From NCBI GenBank assembly GCA_039028695.1, contig JBCCHN010000120.1, forward strand, positions 1 through 16,603: DNA of 16,603 nt. The letters run 5' to 3'. A model generated the notes under the pieces. The model was not told the origin of the DNA and ran no database searches. It saw only the letters and a list, made by a program, of their open reading frames with translations. This DNA is from JANQKX01 sp039028695. Lineage in GTDB: Bacteria; Pseudomonadota; Alphaproteobacteria; Kiloniellales; Kiloniellaceae. Positions 1 to 4,932 of the stretch are shown here, in pieces (position 1 is the first letter of the stretch; every line of letters begins with the position of its first letter). A program made the position numbers and the translations under genes.

Positions 1-319
1 AACTTGCGAATATGACGAGAATGCGATCGATGTGGATATGCGGGTGCGGGTTCAGGCCCGCCGTGGTCCCGCCGACGAGAGCAATGTGGCTGACATCGAA
101 TATTTCGTCGCCATCGCCCGCTGGGATCTGAATGTCCTCGCCCGCGAAGCCTTTGACGTCAAGCTGAGCTTGCCGGCCAATGGGGCCAAGGTCGAATCGG
201 TCGATGAGGTAACCCCGCGTATTCCCTTGGCGCCCGGGAGAAATGGGGCCAGTTACCGCATTTATGTCGGACTGCAACTCAGCCCTGAAGAATTGGATTA
301 TAACCGGGACGATTTATAG
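1..319 (+). CDS. Hypothetical protein, 3' end only
   Basis: The reading frame is open from base 2 at the left edge to a TAG at 317-319, so about 105 C-terminal residues are visible and the start lies outside the window. A GTG at 32 could be read as a start, but the open frame and similar composition upstream of it (residues TCEYDENAID) argue for a longer protein. The visible part is acidic, alternates hydrophobic and polar residues as beta-rich secreted domains do, and contains an Arg-rich stretch near its beginning. I see no membrane segment or catalytic motif. A Cys near the edge could belong to a lipoprotein, but without the N-terminus this cannot be judged. I do not recognise the family. 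The gene runs towards sdaA and ends 71 nt from the sdaA stop. Confidence 0.6.
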   Translation, partial: TCEYDENAIDVDMRVRVQARRGPADESNVADIEYFVAIARWDLNVLAREAFDVKLSLPANGAKVESVDEVTPRIPLAPGRNGASYRIYVGLQLSPEELDYNRDDL

Positions 320-337
320 GGCAGGGGTATTTGGGCG

Positions 338-368
338 GAAGGGTCGAAACAGGATTTACGCGACCTTC
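338..368. terminator. Possible shared terminator between convergent genes
   Basis: GAAGGGTCG (338-346) can pair with CGACCTTC (361-368) with one bulged G and a 14-nt loop. It is the only clear inverted repeat in the 71 nt between the two convergent stop codons. There is no T-run after it on either strand, so an intrinsic terminator is only a possibility. Confidence 0.22.
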
Positions 369-390
369 AGGGACTGTCCGGTTCCGCGCA

Positions 391-1773
391 TTAGCAGTTC
401 ACCACATTGACGGCCAGGCCGCCCTGCGAAGTCTCTTTGTATTTCGCCTGCATGTCCATGCCGGTTTGGCGCATGGTCTCGATCACCTTGTCCAACGATA
501 CTTTGTGGGTGCCGTCGCCCTTGAGGGCCAAACGGGCCGCGTTGATGGCCTTGATCGCGCCCATAGTGTTGCGCTCGATGCAGGGCACCTGGACCAATCC
601 GCCGATGGGGTCGCAGGTGAGCCCTAAATTGTGCTCCATTCCAATTTCAGCGGCATTTTCGATCTGTTGGTTGGTGCCGCCCATGGCAGCAGCCAGGCCG
701 CCTGCCGCCATGGAACAGGCCACGCCCACTTCGCCCTGGCAGCCCACTTCCGCCGCCGAGATGGAGGCATTTTTCTTGTACAGCATGCCGATGGCCGCCG
801 CGGTGGAAAGCATGGTGAAAATGCCCTTTTCATTCGAGCCAGGCACGAAGCGGTCGTAATAGGCTACAACGGCGGGAATGACCCCGGCGGCGCCATTTGT
901 TGGGGCTGTCACGACCCGTCCGCCCGCGGCGTTCTCCTCGTTGACCGCCAGGGCAAAGAGGTTCACCCAGTCCATTACTGTTAAGGGGTCTTGCAAACCC
1001 ATCTCCGGTCGATCGCAGAGGTCTCGCTTCATGCAGGCTGCGCGCCGCTTTACGTTGAGCCCGCCCGGCAGGTAACCCTCCTCGCTGCAGCCTCGCTCGA
1101 TACAGCCGTTCATGACGGTCCAAATTTTGCGCAGGCCCTCGTTGATTTCCTCCGCGCCGCGCGAAGCTTTTTCGTTGGCCATGACGATATCGGAAATCGA
1201 CAATCCCGTTTCCTCGCCGATCCGCAGCAACTCGTCAGCAGAATCGAAGGGATAAGGTTGTTGCACATTGCTGCGCTCATCCCCCGCGGGCTGATCCACT
1301 TCCTCGTCGCTGAGGACAAATCCCCCGCCCACGGAATAAAAGATCCCGCTCAAGAGCTCGTTACCCACGGCGTCGAAGGCGGTGAAAAGCATCCCGTTGG
1401 GGTGCTTGGGCAGGCTGTCTAGAAAGTGAAAGATGAGGTCTTCTTTTTCCGTGAAGGCAATGGGGCGCCGGCCGAACAATTGAAGTTGACCGCTGCCGCG
1501 AATTTCCTCGATCAAGCCATCGACCCGATCGGGATCGATCTCGTCGGGCTTTTCCCCGGAAAGTCCCAGCAAAACCGCGATGTCCGTGGCATGTCCCTTG
1601 CCCGTGAGCGCCAAGGAACCGTAAAGGCCGACTTGCAGGCGCTCGACCTGATCCAGCACACCTTCGGTTTCCAGATCCAGCAAAAAGCGATGGGCCGCCC
1701 ACATGGGCCCCACCGTATGGGAGCTTGAGGGGCCGATGCCGACCTTAAAAAGATCAAAGATACTCAATGACAT
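391..1773 (-). CDS. sdaA: L-serine dehydratase, iron-sulfur dependent, single chain
   Basis: Deaminates L-serine to pyruvate and ammonia in the cytoplasm with a 4Fe-4S cluster, not PLP. The protein is 460 residues, the usual length for single-chain bacterial enzymes in which the beta (N-terminal) and alpha (C-terminal) parts are fused. Visible signatures are GPSSSHT (residues 14-20) and APTNGAAG (290-297). Cys345, Cys387, Cys398 and the final residue Cys460 match, with a constant +2 offset, the cluster ligands I recall for the Legionella enzyme (343, 385, 396 and tail Cys458). The start ATG (1773-1771) has GAGGA six bases upstream. It is transcribed away from the XRE-cupin gene. It would dispose of serine made from glycine, fitting the gcv and sox operons nearby. 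A candidate promoter overlapped by regulator sites lies about 230 nt upstream. The family assignment is firm; substrate inferred from family. Confidence 0.96.
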   Translation of the reverse strand: MSLSIFDLFKVGIGPSSSHTVGPMWAAHRFLLDLETEGVLDQVERLQVGLYGSLALTGKGHATDIAVLLGLSGEKPDEIDPDRVDGLIEEIRGSGQLQLFGRRPIAFTEKEDLIFHFLDSLPKHPNGMLFTAFDAVGNELLSGIFYSVGGGFVLSDEEVDQPAGDERSNVQQPYPFDSADELLRIGEETGLSISDIVMANEKASRGAEEINEGLRKIWTVMNGCIERGCSEEGYLPGGLNVKRRAACMKRDLCDRPEMGLQDPLTVMDWVNLFALAVNEENAAGGRVVTAPTNGAAGVIPAVVAYYDRFVPGSNEKGIFTMLSTAAAIGMLYKKNASISAAEVGCQGEVGVACSMAAGGLAAAMGGTNQQIENAAEIGMEHNLGLTCDPIGGLVQVPCIERNTMGAIKAINAARLALKGDGTHKVSLDKVIETMRQTGMDMQAKYKETSQGGLAVNVVNC

Positions 1774-1940
1774 CTTTTTTCCTCAAACGGCCGCGGCGCT
1801 CAATTGCCGCACGCTCAACTAAACACCGGGACCATTAAAGCCGGCTCCATCCATCAAGGACACAACCGCTGGGCCGAAGCTTTGCCGTGGCGGCCCTTTC
1901 CGATCCTGTTTCCGTCACTTCGGCTTCTAGGATGGCACGC

Positions 1941-1964
1941 TCAAAGAGAACTAACGATTTCCAT
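1941..1964 (-). other. Possible seven-codon leader ORF in the sdaA 5' region
   Basis: Read on the minus strand, ATG at 1964-1962 opens MEIVSSL and ends with TGA at 1943-1941. Codons 5 and 6 are both serine (AGT, TCT). A weak purine-rich stretch (AAAGAG) precedes it by four bases. Flanking AAAGAG and CTCTTT elements can pair with each other. If the TATAAT at 2006-2001 is used, this ORF lies within the transcript about 170 nt before sdaA. Short ORFs arise easily by chance, so this is a candidate only. Confidence 0.15.
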
Positions 1965-2000
1965 AGCGCTCTTTTTCTCTAATCACAATAAAAAATGATG

Positions 2001-2006
2001 ATTATA
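2001..2006 (-). promoter_or_regulatory. Candidate -10 element for sdaA
   Basis: The minus strand reads TATAAT here, a perfect -10 hexamer, oriented towards sdaA. The bases 16-18 nt upstream (CCCTTT/TCCCTT region) do not resemble TTGACA, so recognition may rely on an activator or extended contacts. Initiation near 1994 would give a leader of about 220 nt. Confidence 0.4.
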
Positions 2007-2035
2007 GGAAACTTTGATGATAAAAGGGAAACTTA
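2004..2035. promoter_or_regulatory. Tandem candidate operator for the XRE-cupin regulator
   Basis: ATAGGAAACTTT (2004-2015) and AAGGGAAACTTA (2024-2035) are two related sites starting exactly 20 bp apart, about two helical turns, so they lie on the same face of the DNA. The first is identical over 12 bp to the site at 2938-2949 before gcvT. The pair overlaps the -10 and covers the -35 position of the candidate sdaA promoter, and lies about 115-145 nt before the regulator start. Binding by the neighbouring regulator is inferred from position and repetition. Confidence 0.5.
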
Positions 2036-2053
2036 GTATGCCACTCGATTTTA

Positions 2054-2101
2054 CCTGCCCCGTGGGTCGAGCGTTGGGCAGGCAGGCCTCGATTAAGAGG
2101 C
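2054..2101 (+). other. Two small hairpins in the regulator 5' region
   Basis: CCTGCCC (2054-2060) pairs with GGGCAGG (2076-2082) across a 15-nt loop, and GCCTC (2086-2090) pairs with GAGGC (2097-2101) across six bases. They lie between the tandem operator and the regulator start. Neither is followed by a T-run, so they are unlikely to be terminators. The rest of the 1774-2149 gap shows nothing further that I can identify. Confidence 0.25.
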
Positions 2102-2149
2102 TCTAGCAAAGAGATCTTCGCAAGCGGGGCCGCAGCGACGGGAGTAACG

Positions 2150-2782
2150 ATGGAACAGGAGCGGTCTTTGGGGAGTGGAGAGAATGCTCACCTCGTAATC
2201 GGCTCCCAGGTTGAGGATACCCTGGCTGAACCCCTCCGGCTCGGCGAGCGGGTGCGCGAGATTCGGAAAGGCCGAAATTGGACCTTGGAAGAGGTCAGTC
2301 AGCGCACGGGTCTGGCCCGATCTACTCTGTCGAAAATTGAAAACGAGCAAATGTCTCCAACCTTCGAGGCGGTGCAAAAGCTGGCTGCCGGCCTAGGCAT
2401 TGAAGTCCCCCAACTTTTTATTTCCGCGGAACACCGCCCAACCTTGGGGCGGCGCAGCATCACCTCAGCCGGGGAGGGAAAAAAGCACCCGACGCCTACC
2501 TATGAGCACGAACTGTTGTGCACCGAGATTGCCCGCAAAAAAATGGTTCCCTTTAAGAGCACCATCCGGGTTCGCTCTTTTGATGAATTTTCCGGTTGGG
2601 TGCGCCACGAGGGCGAGGAATTTTTGCTGGTCCTAAGCGGTAAGGTCTTGTTTTACAGCGAGTTCTACGAGCCTGTGGCGCTGGGCGAAGGCGATAGTGC
2701 CTACTATGATGCCGCGATGGGCCATGCCTGTGTGTCCACTGGTCCGGAGGATGCGGTGGTTCTTTGGGTCACGGCCGCCTAA
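2150..2782 (+). CDS. XRE-family HTH regulator with C-terminal cupin domain
   Basis: A 210-residue cytoplasmic transcription regulator. Residues 31-85 form an XRE/Cro-type helix-turn-helix, including RSTLSKIENEQMSPT in the recognition-helix region. Residues about 133-208 form a cupin barrel, with His153, Glu157 and His192 placed like partial metal-binding residues. In this family the cupin usually senses a small metabolite. The first 30 residues are a poorly conserved-looking tail. ATG 2150 follows GGGAG (2140-2144) at five bases. The gene stands between sdaA (divergent) and gcvTHP (same direction), and matching 12-bp motifs flank it, so it is probably a local regulator of serine/glycine catabolism that may also control itself. 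The ligand (glycine, serine or a one-carbon intermediate) cannot be read from sequence. Repressor or activator action is also open. Confidence 0.88.
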   Translation: MEQERSLGSGENAHLVIGSQVEDTLAEPLRLGERVREIRKGRNWTLEEVSQRTGLARSTLSKIENEQMSPTFEAVQKLAAGLGIEVPQLFISAEHRPTLGRRSITSAGEGKKHPTPTYEHELLCTEIARKKMVPFKSTIRVRSFDEFSGWVRHEGEEFLLVLSGKVLFYSEFYEPVALGEGDSAYYDAAMGHACVSTGPEDAVVLWVTAA

Positions 2783-2805
2783 ACGAGGCCATTAACCTGA
2801 CGCCA

Positions 2806-2832
2806 GTACCCTGAGGCCCGTACCTTGAGGCC
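2806..2832 (+). repeat. Short tandem direct repeat after the regulator
   Basis: GTACCCTGAGGCC (2806-2818) is followed by GTACCTTGAGGCC (2820-2832), 12 of 13 bases the same with a 14-bp period. It lies 23 nt after the regulator stop. No function is evident. Confidence 0.4.
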
Positions 2833-2901
2833 AGTGACGCGGCGGGCCTGCCCCCTAAATGCAGAGCAGGTGGTCAAAATCTAAAATCGACTAAAAAGGT
2901 C

Positions 2902-2930
2902 TTGAAATCGGGATTGTTTCTGTTTAGTTT
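2902..2930 (+). promoter_or_regulatory. Candidate gcvTHP promoter
   Basis: TTGAAA (2902-2907, five of six to the -35 consensus) is followed after 17 bp by TAGTTT (2925-2930, a weak -10). The spacing is ideal and the AT-rich context contrasts with flanking DNA. The palindrome at 2931-2946 sits at the predicted start point. This would leave a leader of about 360 nt before gcvT. Confidence 0.35.
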
Positions 2931-2952
2931 GTTTCCGATAGGAAACTTTATC
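2931..2952. promoter_or_regulatory. Candidate XRE-cupin operator before gcvTHP
   Basis: GTTTCC-gata-GGAAAC (2931-2946) is a perfect inverted repeat. The right half lies within ATAGGAAACTTT (2938-2949), identical to 2004-2015 before sdaA. A further GTTTC half-site occurs at 2916-2920, 15 bp upstream of the left arm. The position immediately after the candidate -10 would suit repression of gcvTHP. Confidence 0.5.
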
Positions 2953-2972
2953 TCAATTTGGAACAAAAGAGT

Positions 2973-3023
2973 GGAGGAGGAGTTTTGTCATTCGTGTTTT
3001 TGCAGGGGGGAGAGAGGTATTGA
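2973..3023 (+). other. Possible leader peptide ORF of gcvTHP with tandem Gly codons
   Basis: GGAGG at 2973-2977 lies seven bases before a TTG at 2985 that opens a 12-codon ORF, MSFVFLQGGERY, ending with TGA at 3021-3023. Codons 8 and 9 are GGG GGA, both glycine. The GGAGGAGGAG run is one of the strongest Shine-Dalgarno-like stretches in the window and has no other obvious gene to serve. The TTG start and short length keep confidence low. Confidence 0.25.
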
Positions 3024-3299
3024 GTGCCTCTAGCGTGCGCCCTATCTCGCGCTCCTGGCAATCAAGATGCGGTGAGACCCTTCGGCGAGGACTTATTGAC
3101 CTTGTGAAAGCGCCGAGGGCGCGCCAAAATCGGTGCGATCTGATGATGGTTATCCCGACGCCCTGGCCCGAGGTGGGACACAGCCTCAACTCCGGTTTCT
3201 GCGATGAGAAGCTCAACAGCCTCCCGTTGATTGAAACGGATTTTGACAATGACAAGCAGTTCTGGCCACGGCGCCGGGCTGTTGGTGAGGAGATCGACA
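3024..3299 (+). other. Unexplained gcvT leader segment
   Basis: This 276-nt stretch separates the short Gly-Gly ORF from gcvT. It holds a GCGCC-gag-GGCGC hairpin (3110-3122). A weak 97-codon frame begins at TTG 3020, overlapping the TGA of the short ORF, and ends at 3313, 14 nt inside gcvT; its residue content looks unlike a folded protein. A similar-length frame exists on the other strand. I see no glycine-riboswitch core here. It may be an untranslated leader, a small unrecognised gene or a decayed repeat. Confidence 0.3.
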
Positions 3300-4433
3300 A
3301 TGTCGCCAGATAAATCGGATGACAAGACGGGTGAACAGGTCACGCTTCGGACGCCCCTATACGATCTGCACGTGGAGCTAGGCGGCAAGATGGTGCCCTT
3401 TGCCGGCTACGAGCTTCCCATTCAGTACCCTGCCGGTATCATGACCGAGCACAAACACACACGGGCCGAGGCGTCCTTGTTCGACGTCTCTCACATGGGG
3501 CAGGTGCGATTAGACGGCGATGACCGCGCCGCCGCTCTAGAAGCGATCCTGCCGGCGGACGTTCAAGGCATCAAACCCGGCGCTATCCGCTACAGCTTTT
3601 TTACCAGCCCGGCGGGCGGTATCCTGGACGATCTGATGATCACCAATGGTGGCGATTGCCTTTATTTGGTGGTGAACGGGGCCTGCAAGGTGGAAGATCT
3701 CGCTCATCTGCGCCGGGAATTGCATGGCAAGGTCGAGGTGACCGAATTATCGGACCTGGCCCTGGTGGCCCTGCAAGGGCCCAAGGCAGCCGCGGCCCTC
3801 GCGCAGCTGGCGCCGGGGGTTGAGGATATGGCCTTCATGACGGTCCGCGACATCCTAATTGATGGTGTGCCGTGCCGCGCCAGCCGCTCAGGGTACTCGG
3901 GCGAGGACGGATACGAAATTTCCATTCCGGCCGACAAGGCTGAGCAAGTGGCCCGCCGCCTTTTGGCGCAAGAGGGGGTCGCGCCCGCTGGTTTGGGCGC
4001 CAGGGATTCCCTGCGCCTCGAGGCCGGTTTGTGCCTTTACGGTCACGATATAGATACCACCACCACCCCGGTGGAAGCCGCCTTAACCTGGGCCATCCAA
4101 AAGCGTCGACGTGAAGAGGGCGGATTTCCCGGCGCCGATATCGTTCAAGATCAACTGGCCAACGGCGCGCCGCGTAAGCGTGTGGGTCTCAAGCCCCTCG
4201 GGCGGGCGCCGATTCGCGAGGGGGTTTCCATCGTCAACGCCGAGGGGGCAAATATCGGCACGATTACCAGTGGCGGCTTTGGGCCCACGGCCGGCGGCCC
4301 GGTGGCCATGGGCTATGTGGCCAGCGCCTACGCGGCGGAGGGTACCGAAGTTGCCTGTGAGGTTCGCGGCAAGATTCTGCCGTGCCAGGTGGTGAAATTG
4401 CCTTTTGTCAAACCAAATTACTATCGAGGCTAA
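3300..4433 (+). CDS. gcvT: Aminomethyltransferase (glycine cleavage T protein)
   Basis: Transfers the methylene group from the aminomethyl-lipoyl arm of GcvH to tetrahydrofolate, releasing ammonia; cytoplasmic, part of the glycine cleavage system. From ATG 3300 the protein is 377 residues, normal for the family. GAGGAG (3287-3292) lies seven bases upstream, which decides this start over the TTG at 3231 that is also in frame. Visible family features are PFAGYELPIQY (residues 33-43), LFDVSHMGQ (60-68), GGILDDLM (106-113, with the expected catalytic Asp at 110/111) and the C-terminal GxFGPTAGGPVAMGYV region. It is the first gene of gcvTHP, 19 nt before gcvH. The SoxA C-terminal half in this window belongs to the same fold family and also handles THF. 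The assignment is firm. Confidence 0.97.
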   Translation: MSPDKSDDKTGEQVTLRTPLYDLHVELGGKMVPFAGYELPIQYPAGIMTEHKHTRAEASLFDVSHMGQVRLDGDDRAAALEAILPADVQGIKPGAIRYSFFTSPAGGILDDLMITNGGDCLYLVVNGACKVEDLAHLRRELHGKVEVTELSDLALVALQGPKAAAALAQLAPGVEDMAFMTVRDILIDGVPCRASRSGYSGEDGYEISIPADKAEQVARRLLAQEGVAPAGLGARDSLRLEAGLCLYGHDIDTTTTPVEAALTWAIQKRRREEGGFPGADIVQDQLANGAPRKRVGLKPLGRAPIREGVSIVNAEGANIGTITSGGFGPTAGGPVAMGYVASAYAAEGTEVACEVRGKILPCQVVKLPFVKPNYYRG

Positions 4434-4452
4434 CTATAAAGGGGGATTGGAC

Positions 4453-4830
4453 ATGGCTGATCGACGTTACACGGAAGATCACGAATGGGTAGAGATTGAC
4501 GGTTCGCAAGCCACTGTTGGCATCAGTAATCACGCGCAAGAGCAATTGGGCGATATCGTCTTTGTGGATTTGCCCGAGGCGGATACAGATCTGGCCAAGG
4601 GCGACGAAGTGGGCGTCATCGAATCGGTCAAGGCGGCCAGCGAATATTACGCACCCATCACCGGCACGGTGGTCGAGGCGAACGAAGCGCTAAACGACAA
4701 TCCCGCGCTCTTGAACTCGAACCCTGAAGACGACGGGTGGATTTTCAAACTGACCGTGGGTGAGGCCTCTGAACTGGACGGACTCATGGACGAGGCGGCT
4801 TACAAGGAGCTGTTGTCCACCTTGGACTAG
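4453..4830 (+). CDS. gcvH: Glycine cleavage H protein (lipoyl carrier)
   Basis: Carries the aminomethyl group on a lipoyl arm between GcvP, GcvT and lipoamide dehydrogenase. The protein is 125 residues from ATG 4453, the normal size. AAAGGGGG (4438-4445) lies seven bases upstream, so this start is preferred over an in-frame TTG at 4405 that would overlap gcvT. The N-terminal YTEDHEWVE and the GDIVFVDLPE stretch are classic, and Lys60 in ESVKAASE is the lipoylation site. It is all-beta, soluble and acidic at the C-terminus. Lying between gcvT and gcvP in the same direction, it is certainly co-transcribed with gcvT. Lipoylation enzymes and the L protein are not in this window. Confidence 0.97.
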   Translation: MADRRYTEDHEWVEIDGSQATVGISNHAQEQLGDIVFVDLPEADTDLAKGDEVGVIESVKAASEYYAPITGTVVEANEALNDNPALLNSNPEDDGWIFKLTVGEASELDGLMDEAAYKELLSTLD

Positions 4831-4861
4831 GTCCTCTTGACCAGTCGAGCCGGCTCAGCAG

Positions 4862-4878
4862 ACCCCGAGCGGCGGGGT
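4862..4878 (+). other. Hairpin in the gcvH-gcvP spacer
   Basis: ACCCCG (4862-4867) pairs perfectly with CGGGGT (4873-4878) around a five-base loop, within the 102-nt gap between gcvH and gcvP. No T-run follows. It might tune the relative amounts of H and P proteins by slowing decay or reducing read-through, but this is inference. Confidence 0.3.
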
Positions 4879-4932
4879 GGTGAACCGACTCAAGCAGTCA
4901 TAACTAAATCGAAGATGGCGGAGTTAAGAGTA

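Noticed and set aside
331..627. + strand frame opposite the sdaA 3' end
   Set aside because: Antisense to the clearly conserved cluster-binding region of SdaA; no supporting features.
2783..3299. Glycine riboswitch before gcvT
   Set aside because: Searched by eye for the conserved aptamer cores and the paired GGAGAG/CTCTC-type stems; GGGAGAGAGG near 3008-3017 is superficially similar but no matching downstream core or partner stem follows.
4837..4932. Upstream TTG start adding 32 residues to GcvP
   Set aside because: The ribosome site is weak, the added residues are low-complexity and unlike the family, and ATG 4933 has GGAG at nine bases and starts the protein at the usual point before RRHIGP.
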